Positions 33,761-45,695 of a stretch of 64,000 nucleotides of DNA are shown one piece after another; the stretch's first letter is position 1; every line of letters begins with the position of its first letter. The notes beneath the pieces are model-generated. The model saw only the letters and a program-made list of their open reading frames with translations. It ran no database searches and was not told the origin of the DNA. A program made the position numbers and the translations under genes. Source of the DNA: Thalassia testudinum (lineage: Eukaryota > Streptophyta > Magnoliopsida > Alismatales > Hydrocharitaceae); assembly GCA_037157565.1 (NCBI GenBank), contig JAZHRO010000024.1, forward strand, positions 210,489,501 to 210,553,500, given 5' to 3'.

Positions 33761-36254
33761 TGGTATTTCAATTAAAATTCAGATTTCTGATTTTAGGCAC
33801 ATTTCTTATGGAAAATTGTGGATATTGAAATCTGATACATGTTGATATGACATAGTGCACTTGTTTTTGTTTAGGGATTGTGATAATTTTGTGTGCCAAA
33901 ATGGAGACTTAATTCGATTCTAGAATGGCCTTGAACCTAATACGAAATTGTACGTCAAGGGTTGTGTTCGATTAATGTTTAGCGAACGTATCATGGGGAT
34001 CGTTCGAGTTGTCCTAATAGATTGTTTAAGAAAAGCCTTAATGAAGCTTCATATCCACTAATCATCCTATGAATGAGTAAGAATATGTGGATTATTGCTT
34101 GTAACTTGTAAGGGGATTTGATTACATATGTTAATATAATCCATTTGGGAAATGGATGTGGCCTTTGTAATTGGAAGATATAAAATGTGATGATGACCTA
34201 AGTGAGCTTGAAGCTCTCTATATGAACCAAAAGGAAAAATGGCAATAACTCTTTAAACCTTGAAATTGAAGGTTGTGAGAGCCTCCAAGCTCCTTGCAAG
34301 GATTAAAAGCCAACTAAAATTTTGGCTAAATAAAGGATTAACTTCAAAATCGTGAATTAATGACTCCAACAAAGATCTATATGGAAAATTCTTGGATTCA
34401 TAAGGTCTTTAGTGAGACACTTAAGGATCCAGTAGGTCTGTAAGGGTGAGAAATCCATTATGGGGGTAAGAAATTGAACATAAATGGTGATTAGGTCCAA
34501 ATAGGCAAACTCGTAAGGAATAACACATTGACTACATGAACCAAGGGTTCACCATTATGGGTTGGAGATCTGAAGAGCTGAAGTAGCTAGCGGCTACTTG
34601 TGGTTGACCTTGGAATCTGGATGATTCCCAATCACAATGACACACCAGGTGGTTGTCATCAAGCTTAGATACCACAGGGTACCCGAGTCTGATTGGAAGT
34701 ATTAGGACATGTGGGATGTAAGACTTGGTCGTGGCATCAGTATTGACAACGAACAGAGAAGGTGCACCCAGAGGATTATGTTCCACAAGGGAGTCATGGT
34801 GTGACCCATTAAATATCTAGCTACCCTGCCTGAAATGGGTAAAAGTTGTAGCCTCAGTCAAATGGTTGTTTGAGAGGGCACACCCAGAGTACGTGCTCCT
34901 AATGGAAGCCATTGGTGTGACCTGTTAAACATCCAACCTACCCTACTACAACTAAATATGAATAATCATGATCATACCTCAATGGATACGAGCCGAGTTA
35001 CTCATAATCCCAAGGATTTGGGCAAGGTCGCTCCCAAAAGGCTCAACTCTCTTGACTGATGTCAAACCGTCCTTGCCTGGTCATTACGGGTACACCTCAC
35101 TCAAGGACTACTAGTGCTAATAATCTCTCCCTCGATCAAGGAGAGCCTACCAAGCTAGGACTCTAGAGGAGGGCACATCCCCATCATCTCTATTAACAGA
35201 ATGATTTCTAGAATCAGACTCGTGAGGCGAGTGAGAGAATAGGTCATGATGCAAATTAAAAAAATGGTGGATTAATTGTGCATTGAAAAAGGGGAATTAT
35301 CGCTAGCAATTTAGACTGTAGTGCAGAAACCCGCATACTACCCATTTTGTTTCAGTTTTTACATGTAGTTTCATCCTTATTGAGATGCTTGGCTCATCAC
35401 TATTTTGTGACCCATTTTTAACTCTTGATGCCTTGGAGTGGTATGCTCCATATGAGCAGGGCAGGTCGAGTTTTGTTGGAGTAAGTGAGATGCCTATTTT
35501 ACAGGATGCTTTAGGACATGAGGGCCCAGATGGGGGGAGCCCTAGGTCCTGGTCCAACTGCAGGACCTCACCACTAAGGATTGGTGGGAGGCCTTGTCTA
35601 AGTTGGCCACTACAACCTACCCCCCCATCTATTGATCTGTCGAGCAGGATACTTCCATGGATAGGTGGCATTCGATAAACCCTTGCCCCTTTTGTTTCTT
35701 TTGTTAGACCCCTTTTTGTATGTGATAAAACTAGAGCGAACAGGCCTCGCCTTTTGATGTAGTTCTGTACATAAATAGTTTTTTTCTTTTAAATGCATGT
35801 ATATAAACAACGATCTTTTTGTAAGTATTATATACACACATAGTGGACGGCATGTTGGTTCTGTAAATCTTAGGTAATGAATGTTGTGATTACATCTTGA
35901 TGTGCGACTTTTATGGTTTTCATGCTTTACTACTTGGTGGTTGTGAGGTGTACCTACTTTATATTGTATTTTCTTTATATTGCTCCATGTGGTCGAGTGT
36001 GGGGTGTGCCCACCTTTTAATTGTGATATGTATGCACAGGCTCTCTTTTCAAGTACAGGATATTGGAAAATGTTGATAAAATAAGAAAAACTTTGCTGGA
36101 TTTTTGGTAGGTTTCAACCTCTTAGTTTAACATGTTTACCCTGCCTGAACCTTTTTAATGAACTAATATTACCCTAACTTAGAAATTGGGACTCTTGTAA
36201 CGTCGCACCCGTTAGTCTCCTCCTAAATCATCGAGGGTTTAGCGGGGTGTGATA
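33761..36254. repeat. Uncharacterised repeat-like region, possible Gypsy LTR
   Basis: No coding domain was seen. An imperfect direct repeat of about 80 bp occurs at 34757-34840 and 34873-34957 (GTGTGACC(C/T)(A/G)TTAAA(T/C)AT(C/T)). The right end, 36196-36254, runs from TGTAACGTCGCACCCG to GCGGGGTGTGATA, an imperfect inverted arrangement similar in style to chromovirus LTR ends such as those of the solo LTR at 11693-14059. This is suggestive only. Confidence 0.3.
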
Positions 36255-38218
36255 AGGCATTATTTGAGGCCCTTTCGGCCACAAGCTACTCCAAAGCAGG
36301 AGATGCTTCCTTCTTCAAAGGGATCAATCATATTGACCCATGGCATCACGAAAGGATGATAACACAAACACAAGCATTCTAAAATTATTCAAAAATGAGA
36401 TTGAATAGATGCCAAAACTCGATCACAAAAATGAAAACAAAAATGCATTAAACCGGAATCACATAGGAGGAACTAATTTCCTCTCGTTTTAGGATCCCAT
36501 GAATATAAGAATGTGATACCTTCGTGGGCAGCGTGGTGTGGCACCCCATGTGTGGTGCCTCATCAAACAAGTCCCGGTAGAAACTTAAACTCCTCCTCAA
36601 CAGGCAGATGAGACCCTGCATGTCATGGAGATCAAATTCTGAATGGGATCCATAGACCCTTCACTAATCCAAAACGACACCTCAACTCAGAACAACGAAC
36701 ACACCATGAGAAGTCCTTCAAAAGGGCTAAGAAATCACAACCCAGTACAAGCCAGACAACCAACAAGAGGTGTTGGTTGACCAACTATAGAAGGTTGAAA
36801 TCCCTACAAAGGGGGGCCAACAATAACCGGACATCCAATTCAGAAATTGGATGTCTGGTTTGTATTAAGCGTGGCATCCAATCCCTCTGTTAGATGTCTG
36901 TCTTGTGAAGAAGGCCTTGGTTACGCCTCTTCTCTTCCTGGCTGCAGTGGCTCTTGATGAACGATGAAATTCGAAATTAAATGCCTGATTGAATGAATTC
37001 GGGTTTCACCATTGGAAGATATTTATAAGGATTCCAAATCCTAATCCTAATTTGATGGGATCCATGGGATCTCCATCCAATGGTGGACATCATTTCTTAC
37101 TTAAAATTTACATGATTAACCCATAACAAATTATGGGATATCTGGATCAAGTATCCAAACTTAAATTAATTATAATACATCAATTGAATTTTCTACCTAA
37201 TCAAATTAGGTGCAATTAATCACCAAATCAAATATAATTTAACTCTTTAAATTACAATTAATTTATCATTCAAGTAGGAACCCATCGAAATCATTATTGA
37301 TTTTATCACTTCAATAATGAAGCTATAGGATCGGTGGAATTTGGACACTACACCCCCTTAAGTATTCCAAATAGTTGTGAATCCTTCACATATGGAGGAA
37401 AATACTATCTTGAAGTTTAATATCATTAGATTAACATCATTTTCCTTAGATAATATTATTCTTTATATCCTTGGATAATATTATTCTTTATATTTCCTTT
37501 TATCATTGAGATGAGAATGAAGATCACAACCTTTCCCAAAGATCTATCTTCTTCTCTTCTTACATTGAGTCTGATTAAGACTTTGCGACCACATGTGGAA
37601 TTGTCATTCCTAATACATGCAGAATGAGCACATGCCTTCAATCTGTTGCATACACCTATGTAACAGATTTGTGCAATCCTTTTGAGAGATCATACACCTC
37701 CTGTCCCTTCCCACATACACCAACTTTATAGTATAGCCCCAAGGTGGGTGCATCTACTATTAATTTGCTAAATGCATGCATTCGTAAATTGACACATATG
37801 TCTTAGTTCAAAGGATACACCTTTTATATAATAGCATTGGAGGAAGACTTTCGTTATCTCCTATTTTATTAGGTTAACCCCTTAATCAGACCCGCATGAC
37901 AATTTTTGAATCTTCATTTCAGAACATCAATAAGGTGATGACCTCTAGAGAAGGTTGCCATCACAACTCAAATAAAAAATAATTGATCAAAACATATGGT
38001 TTCTTTGATGTGCTATCGAATCCATTAAACTATTTAGATCTCTGAATCAACACAAATCAGATTGATTTGATTTAGTTAAGTACGTTAACCTATTCATACT
38101 AAGGGACCCAATTCCTTTACTAGAAAATAATCAAGTTCTTTATTCATATGAAATATGTAATTATATTAAATAATTTGGATGGCTCCCTTAGGACATACAA
38201 AATCTAACATTCTTCTAG
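36255..38218 (-). repeat. Candidate Copia LTR (minus orientation), AT-rich
   Basis: On the minus strand the right end reads TGTTAGATTTTGTATGTCCTAAGGGAGCC. This resembles the TGTTGGAAATATGCCCTAGTGGGAG start of many plant Copia LTRs. The 2 kb to the left are AT-rich without coding sequence. The other border and a target duplication were not found. A strong hairpin lies at 36825-36860. Confidence 0.4.
36825..36860. repeat. 15-bp hairpin
   Basis: AACCGGACATCCAAT and ATTGGATGTCTGGTT form a 15-bp stem with one mismatch around a 6-base loop (TCAGAA). A weaker echo (GGCATCCAAT ... TTAGATGTCTGTC) follows at 36872-36905. Confidence 0.75.
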
Positions 38219-38591
38219 GTAGCAAGAGTATCGTCGAGCTAGCGAACAACTGCATGGGGATTCAACAGCATCACCTCTGCCAAGCGGGTTGAGAATTAGG
38301 GTTTTATGTCTTATTTTGGTTCTCGAAATACGTGAAACCCCATTTCTGTCAGCGTTAACCCACTATTTGGACTTTTGAGCTCATTTAAAATTCATTTAAC
38401 CCTTGAGTGATCCCGTGGTTAATTTATGTTTGTGATGTACTGTTAAAATTATAGAATTAACCTTGATTTCCCATTCTTTCCTCAAAGTAGAACAATACGG
38501 AATTATGACCCTCAGATGATTAGATGGGAGCTTTTATCAATCAAACCTGACGAAATGTGGCTAGTTATGTCTCATGATGGTGTTCCCATCA
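38219..38591 (-). repeat. Fragment of Athila-family LTR, probable 3' LTR of element 1
   Basis: Aligns along its length with 47920-48220 in the same orientation (shared ATGTGAAA-CCC(G/C)TTTCTGTC, GGAGCTTTTAT and GGTGTTCCCAT). Homology ends at TGTTCCCATCA (38591), giving a TGATGGGAACA start on the minus strand. The rest of the LTR is missing on the left. Confidence 0.6.
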
Positions 38592-38799
38592 TACCCTGGT
38601 GCATAGGTTTTACTAATTCCTATCAAAATCATATGGATCAAACCAAATCTCTAAGCCAGATGTAACTGTCAGGTTGCCTTACTTAACCGTCAGATCAATA
38701 GGCCTAGAGGTACTCAAGTACCAGCCAAGATCCAGACTTGATCAACTTCAGCTTGAGTCTGCCGCGAAAGTTTCTAAGGCCTGCAAAAACTGCCCAAAG

Positions 38800-38945
38800 G
38801 TTCGTTGACCCCAGCGGTTAAAACACCCGTGTATATTTGTAGCAAGTCCAGGTTCAATTTGCTAGTGTATTTTGATAAGAGAGAGATAGAGAAGGATTTT
38901 CTTCATTTTGAGAGTTTTCTCTCTTTTTCTTTTTTATATTTCCCT
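38800..38945 (+). mobile_element. Possible tRNA-derived SINE
   Basis: TGACCCCAGCGGTTA (38806-38820) resembles a tRNA A box, and AGGTTCAATTT (38850-38860) resembles a B box 44 bases downstream. A T-rich end follows near 38915-38945. No target duplication was established, so this is a candidate only. Confidence 0.35.
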
Positions 38946-39019
38946 AAATCCAACCTCGAATTGGCCCTAAACACGGTCTGTATCGGACTCTTTATCCCCA
39001 CCATCAATCCTCGAAGAGT

Positions 39020-39172
39020 CCTTGGCTTTCGATGTTTCGGGATAGCACCGCCCATGACAACCCCTAAAACTCTAGCTTTTGACACTTCGGGATAATACCA
39101 CTCATGGCATTTTGTAGCTAAATTTAAGCCCTGGAAATCAACATTTTGGGATAATCCCTCCCATGGCACCTG
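39020..39172. repeat. Three diverged tandem units
   Basis: The core TTCGGGATA...CC(G)CCCATG(A/G)CA occurs three times at roughly 50-bp spacing (near 39037, 39089 and 39147; the third has TTTTGGGATA). The intervening sequence is only weakly similar. Confidence 0.6.
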
Positions 39173-40129
39173 AATCAGCACAAAGTGCTTACATGCCCCC
39201 GGTAGGATATTTAGATATCATAGGAGACAAGCATGGGGGAGACGATATGTTAATATGCATCTTCGAGGGGAGTATTTTTCATTCCACCTCTCCATGCCGA
39301 AAACTTGTCCAATCAACTTGTGTTTTAGAGCAGTTCCTAAGCTAGATCTTCGAGAAGACTTGACATTATTTCTTCGTTAAGCGCACTAAACCTGACTGGT
39401 GTGTGGATTTTGGGTGCTCAGGTTACCAAGTCCCGCAAACCAAAGGACAGGCAACATGGTTGAATAATCTCTAAGCCTTTAGACCTACTATATCAGCTTC
39501 GCACTTTCCTTAACTTCTTGGGGACTAATCCGGATCTTAACGAATATGTGAGTGTTTAAGCTCTAAAATAAGCCCAAGAGGCCAAAGGTCGGTACTCGTC
39601 ACTAATCTCCTAACTTTTAGCCTTCTAGGTTTTAATTCATCATTCGATCCAACCTAGAAGTTAGGTAAATTTCATACTCAATCACAAGGGACTATCTCAT
39701 TTCTTTCTTTTGAGTACTCCTTTTTTTTCTTTCTTTTCTTTTCTCCTCGATTGTTTTCAATTCAGCTCAAATTGACTTCTCCTTTCTCCTTTTTTTTTTT
39801 GAATGAAACCCCTCCATGAATTAATTCTAATGATATTTTACACTTTAATACCCCCAATGCCTAGGATTTGCAATGTCCCCATTGTAAATTAGGTGGGTTC
39901 GAGTTCAGTTCAGATCTTGCATTAAAACAGGTGGGTGGTGAACGGGTTGGAAGGACTATTGCGGAAGATTTCTAGCTTTGATACAGGTATCAAAGGTGGA
40001 GTCGACTGCTCTAATGGACAAACTCTAAAGTGCTATATGATTTTAGCAAAAAGATATGTCAAAAGGGTCTCGGATTTTTCAAAATGACGAGTTGTCTCCC
40101 ATTAAGCGTTAAGTTTAATGCCATTAGCT

Positions 40130-41400
40130 GGGCGTAATAAAGCTCAGGGAGAATGGAGATCAAAATATACTGCAACCAGATTCGAGTCGGTGAGTTCGAA
40201 AAATGGTTTAAGCCATCGACCGTTCACGACAAATGGTTTTGAGTCGTGGTTGAGTTTATTAATTTCGACAGGTCCATTTCCAAAGACTTGTCTTGCAATG
40301 AATGGTCCAATCTACTTTGATCTGAGCTTTCCTGGGAAGAGCTTGAGTTTGGCATCACAAAGCAGTACTTTCTATCCAAGATGAAAAGATTTACATGATA
40401 TGTGCCTGTCATGGAAGGCTTTGACCCATTATTTGTAGATTCGTGAGTTCTCGTACATATCATTGCATAATTCATCAACCTCGCTCAACTGTAATCTGCG
40501 GTGGATTCCAACCTTCATGAGATCTAGGTTGCACTTCCGTACTGCTCAGTAGGCTTTGTGCTCCATTTCTTCTGGGAGGTGACATGCCTTCCCATACACG
40601 AGTCTGAAGGGAGACATTCCTAACTGGTCTTATGGGCGGTCATATAAGCCCACAAGGCTTCTAGAAGGCAGGTAGACAAATCTTTCCTGTCAGGACGAAC
40701 AGTGACCTAAAGGATTTTCTTGATCTCCCTATTAGAAAGCTCAACCAATCCATTAGTCTAAGGGTGATAAGGAGTCAAGATACAATGCGACACCCCGTAC
40801 TTTTTCATCAGGGACTGGAAGTGCACATTCACAAAGTGAGTCCCTCCATTGGAGATGATAACACATGGGACCCCGAACCGAGAGAAATGCTAATGAATGA
40901 ATTTGATTACGACCTTATGATCATTAGTTCAGGTTGGGACGACTTCGATCCAGTTGGACACAGTCCACAACTAGGAGAATGTACTCAAAATGGTCGAAAT
41001 TTGGGAAGGGACTCATGAAGTCAATCCCTCAGATGTTGATCTCACACAAGAGAATTAGTTGTAAAGGCATCATGTCTCGGTAGCTCATGTTGCCTAAGGT
41101 CTGACAACAAGCACATGCCTTATAATAATTGTGTGCATTCTTGAAAATCGTGGGCCAATAAAAGCTGCATTGAAGGATTTTTATTGCGGTTTTGTGTCCA
41201 TAGAAGTGACCACTGTAGGCCTGGTCATGGCAGAAGGACAAAATGTCATTGATCTCCGACTCCAGGACACATCTTTGGATGATTTGATCTACACTGGTGC
41301 GGAATAGGTATGGAACTTCCCAAACATAGTATTTAGCATCTAAAACCAATGTCTTTCTTGGCTTTTGGCCAATCAAACGAAATTTTGTGTGATGCCAAAT
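40130..41400 (-). pseudogene. Athila 1 integrase
   Basis: The H2C2 zinc domain is clear at about 41060-41290 (HDQAYSGH, then CACCQ). In the catalytic core the first Asp is present (GIDFM, near 41030, with the preceding Trp codon now a stop). The second Asp is Asn (AAT at 40848-40850 within ISNGGTHF). The Glu is kept in GLVELSNREIKK near 40730-40745. A CAG-to-TAG stop lies at 40758-40760. The C-terminal end (VRGRWLKPFFE-like) is near 40200. The protein cannot be catalytically active. Confidence 0.85.
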
Positions 41401-41559
41401 AGTTCACCATATCAGCATACCATGGAAGTCCTGTACTGACTGTTAGGAGGTGCTCGTCAGGAAAATACTCAGTGATGGATCCGAAAGGGTCAATGATCGA
41501 CAAAGGGAGGCGGGAAAATGGTCAGCTACCACATTATGCTCTCCCATCTTGTTGTGAAT

Positions 41560-41900
41560 TTCAAGATCGAATTCTTGCAACAGTAAGATCCAGCGGATTA
41601 ATCTAGGCTTCACGTCCTCCTTCTAAGCAAGTGCCTCACTGTAGTGTGATCCAGGTAAATGATGACGTGGGAGCCTAGGAGGTATGATCTGAATTTCCCT
41701 AGACCAAATACTACGGCCAGCAGCTCTTCCTCCATAATCGTATAATTACGCTGAGCCTCATCCAATGTCTTGCTAGCGTAATGTATGACTACTAATTTCC
41801 CGTCGATTTTCTGACTCAGCACCACTCCTACTACGTAGTCAAACGCATCGCACATGATCTTGAAAGGATGAGACCAGTCAGGAGATTGCAGGATTGGTGC
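41560..41900 (-). pseudogene. Athila 1 RNase H
   Basis: Open stretch 41855-41610 with MCDAFDYVVGVVLSQ and VIHYASKTLDEAQRNYT, then EELLAVVFGLGKFRSYLLG and YLDHTTVRHLL. This is the Ty3/Gypsy RT-RNase H signature, located after reverse transcriptase as expected. Confidence 0.88.
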
Positions 41901-41959
41901 TTGGGTGACTCAGTCGTGCAAGATCTTAAACGCATGAACACACTCACTTGTCATCTGAA

Positions 41960-43020
41960 AAGGCGTGTCCTTCGAAAGGAGATTCGTTAAGGGGCACGTG
42001 ATCTTGGAAAAATCAGATATGAATCAACAGTAAAATCTGACATGCCCCAAGAACGATTTGATGTCTTTGACAGAGTTAAGCACAGGTAATTTGGAAATTA
42101 GATTCACCTTAGCTCGGTTAACCTGTATACCTCTCTCAAAGACAAGGTGTCCAAGTACGATGCCCTCAAGAACCATGAAGTGGCTCTTTTCCCAGGAGAG
42201 AACCAGGTTAACTTTGATGCATCTTTTAAGGATCTGAACCAAATGCAGGAGGCAATCATCAAAAAATTCACTGAATACCGAGAAGTCATCCATGAAGACC
42301 TCAAGGTAATTACCTACCATTTCTTACAATATATCCAGCATGCACCACTGAAAGGTGGCAAGTGCGTTGCATAGCCCAAATGGCATCTTGCGAAACGCAT
42401 ATGTTCTACCGGGGCATGTAAAGGTGGTTTTTTCCTGATCTTCGGGATGAATTGCCACCTGATTGTATTCGGAGTACCCATCTAGGAGACAGAAAAATCA
42501 ATTTCCTGCCAGTTTCTCGAGAATTTGATCAATGAATGGAAGTGGGAGATGATTTTTCTTCGTGGAGGCATTCAATTTCCGATAGTCTATGCAGACACTT
42601 CACGAATTCACAATACAAGTCGGGATGGTCTCTTCATATTCGGTCGTAATCATGGTGAACCCTACTTTCTTAGGCACAACTTGGATCAGGCTCACCTAGC
42701 AGCTGTCAAAGATCGGATAGAAGATACCAGCGTCTAACCACTTGATGATCTCTTTCTTTACGACCTCTTAAAGATTCAAATTGAGTTGTCTCTACATTTC
42801 TCGAGATGATTGTGAGCCCTCTTCAGCGTAGATACGATGTGTGCAATAAGAGGGGCTTATCCCAGTTAGATCATCTAGAGTCCATCCAATGGCTCTTTGA
42901 TGTTGCTAGAGAGTAGAAATCAGCTTCGTTTCCTGATCAAGTGTGAGTCGGGAATTGATAATCACAGGAAACATTTTATTGGAACCCAAAAAGGCATACT
43001 TTGGATAATCTGGGAGGGGC
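41960..43020 (-). pseudogene. Athila 1 reverse transcriptase
   Basis: From upstream to downstream: the GISPSYCTHRI segment near 42840, VCIDYRKLNAS near 42600, YNQVAIHPEDQEKTTFTCP near 42430, MPFGLCNALATF near 42370 and the active-site EVFMDDFSVF near 42275. Then come SWEKSHFMV, GIVLGH and SVKDIKSFLGH, ending near 42024. The catalytic Asp pair is intact; stops occur elsewhere. Confidence 0.88.
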
Positions 43021-43127
43021 TTCAATTCCAGTACCGGGTTATCAGCAGCAGGTGGGGGTTCAGGATGGGCCTCAGAAGATAAGGTGGAAGCTGTGGGTGG
43101 GTTAGGATCAGCTCTGGGCTTCTCTAT

Positions 43128-43620
43128 TTATGGGTCAAGATCTTCTTGAGGTTGAGGATCAAGGATAATCAGGTTTTCCTTTGTAATCAGGTCCTCAACC
43201 ACAGAACTGATGTCGCATATTTCTTCGATCACCCCACAGTTTATTCCTTTCTGGGCCTTAAAAATATCAATCCGTAATGTCTTGTTTCCGAATTTCAACT
43301 TGATCTGACCCTCTTCACAATTGATATTTGCCCTAGTTGTGGCTAGGAACGGTCTCCCTAAAATGATCAGTGTGTTCCTCAGGTTTTCAGGAGTATCCAT
43401 ATCTAATACGATGAAGTCCACTGGGAAATAGAAATCTCGGATCCTAACTGGAATGTCCTTGAGAACTCCTCTTGGTGACTTGATTGATTTATCAGCTAAC
43501 TGCAAGGTCACCTCAGTCGATTTGAGCTCAGTTTCCTCAAAGTTATCTAATAGGGATGTAGGGACCAGGTTTATGGAGGCTCCTAGATCCAATGAAACTC
43601 AATCAAATTCTAGGTCACCG
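43128..43620 (-). pseudogene. Athila 1 aspartic protease
   Basis: Open for 154 codons (43592-43128). It begins at the active-site box DLGASINLVP, then LQLADKSIKSPRGV, FYFPVDFIVLD and ILGRPFLATTRANINC. The catalytic Asp is intact. The box begins right after a stop in the upstream sequence. Confidence 0.88.
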
Positions 43621-43899
43621 ATCTTACAGGAGATCAAAGGGGTACCAGGATATTTTACCTTTTGTGGGAGTTTGCTCAAGATGATTGAGCTGACCTATCC
43701 AGACAATATGATCGGACTCCCATCTTTATTTCACGGCTAATGCTTTAGTGTACATAAATCCTTCAGAAATCGCACGTAGGCCAATACGTAACAGATTGCA
43801 TCCATCAAAGGGATGTTTATTTGAACTTGCTCAAAAACTTGACCAAATCTTCTTCAAGTGTCACGGGTTTGGATTTCCTCTTTCCTTTGGTCAAGGCTT

Positions 43900-45686
43900 C
43901 AAGAAATGGATCCTCTGTAGGTTCCTCTGAGGTTGGTTCAGGCTCTGGATCTGGGATAGGGGTGTCTTGGATAATCATCCTAGGGTTAGGCTCTAAACTA
44001 CCAGGCTTAGAGTGGCAAGGATAAGGTGGATCCTAAGTCAATTTGCCACTATAGGTGATAACAGAATTAAGGCCTGCCTAGTTTCGGTTCAGAGTCGACA
44101 AAATAAGTGATTGCTGCTGATATCCCAAATACGATGTCGAAGCCTCCATCCCATCGGGTGATGGAGCAAAAGAAACGTAATAAACATAGTGAGCTTGGCC
44201 CTGATTTGGATTCATAACATGCCTCTAGTTCAGCACGTTATTCGAATTCAATAGAGGTTAAGATGGGAGTGCACCGGGCTGGCAAGACCCAGCCATCTGT
44301 GCGAACTGATTTCGAACCGCTGTTATCTCATCTTTATGTTGTGTTTGTATAGCCACGTTAGTCTTTTGGATGTCAACCAGAGTTTGTAGAATCAGAGTCA
44401 TTTGATCTTCCCTTGATGGCTCGGATTGGTAATTTGGATTGGGCCTTAGCTGAGTGGGCTAATATGGGCGCGGAGCCTATGGTCGGGGTTGGAATTGAGG
44501 TCTTGAGTTCTTATTATTTTCCGACCATGCAAAATTGGGATTCTTGCATCATCCAGGGTTGTAGGTATTGGAGAATGGATCATTCTGGATTGTGTGGACA
44601 TCCTTGCAAGTCTAAGGAACTCCAAAGAAGTCAAAATATGAAGGGTCAAAGTTCCCCCAACTAGAGTAGGCAGATCCGGAGGTTCCTATGAAATCAGGAT
44701 CAGACGGGGATGGATACAGGTCCATCCCCTGGTGAGAGTGGTGGTAAATGTTATGCATAGCCTCCCTACCTGAGGGCGGCTGCGCATATGTGTTCTACTA
44801 TGCGGCGATGGCTTTGTGACGATGTTGAGCCAATTCATCCACCTTTTTCTCAATGATAGACCTTATCCAAGCGACTGGCCACCAACTCCAGATCGACGGA
44901 TGCAGATAGGCCTTGAGTCATGTGTGCCCCTCCCATGTTTATCAATGCATAGGTGATCGTTCAGTCGAACACACCCATAGATTCATTGTTTATGGAGTTC
45001 TCGCACATGTTCTCGAGAATCTCCCAAACTGTAACTTCATGCGGACCCATGATGTTCCCACCACAGGTTGCATTGACAAAGAGCCTAATATCCACACAGA
45101 GTCCATGGTAAAAAGATTGGACGTATTCCCATTTAGAAACTCCGTAATGGTGGCATTTCCACATAAGGTCCAAAAAGCGGTCTCATGCCTCATAAAGTGG
45201 TTCTCCCGCATTTTGCGTGAGGTGTGTGATCTGGTGCCTCAAAGCATTCGTTCGACCAACTAGAAAGAATTTCTTCAAGAATTCATATTAGAGTTCCTAC
45301 CATGTGTTAATCGAACGGGTTAGAGTCTGATACCAATGGGCAGCTTTATCCATGAGGGAGGAGAACATCTTCATGAGTAAGATATCCCGATTTTGGATAG
45401 GTAGCCCGAAGGTCTGGGCCACATGTTTCAGCTGCTAGGTGTGCTGGAAGAGATCTTTGGAGTTCAAATCGCGGAATTTGGGAATAGCCTGAATCATATT
45501 CGGTCTGAGTTCAGCATCAGGCCCTCCAATGGGGATTTGCACCCTAGGTTCGATCGCCATCGTGGCGGGGTTGTAGTGATCTCGCATTTGTGGTTATGGT
45601 GGGGGGTTCATGAGTGCATGCACAAGATCTGCGAGATGTTGTATCCGATTTTGCTCATTAGGCATTTTTACTTCTGGATTTGCCAT
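43900..45686 (-). pseudogene. Athila 1 gag
   Basis: The start ATG is at 45684-45686 (MANPEVKMPNEQNRIQHL). Retrotransposon gag follows with DKAAHWYQTL near 45330, FLVGRTNALRHQITH near 45230 and the Athila-typical KCHHYGVSKWEYVQSFYHGL near 45090-45150. At least four stops are visible. The C-terminal region (44000-44900) is weakly conserved and Pro/Gln-rich. Confidence 0.8.
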
Positions 45687-45695
45687 GTATGCAGA

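Larger units (their letters stand above)
38592..40090 (-). other. 3' untranslated region of Athila element 1
   Basis: Non-coding. It contains a candidate SINE-like segment (38800-38945), three diverged tandem units near 39030-39172 and a pyrimidine-rich tract at 39715-39800. Long 3' UTRs with such features are usual for Athila elements. Confidence 0.45.
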
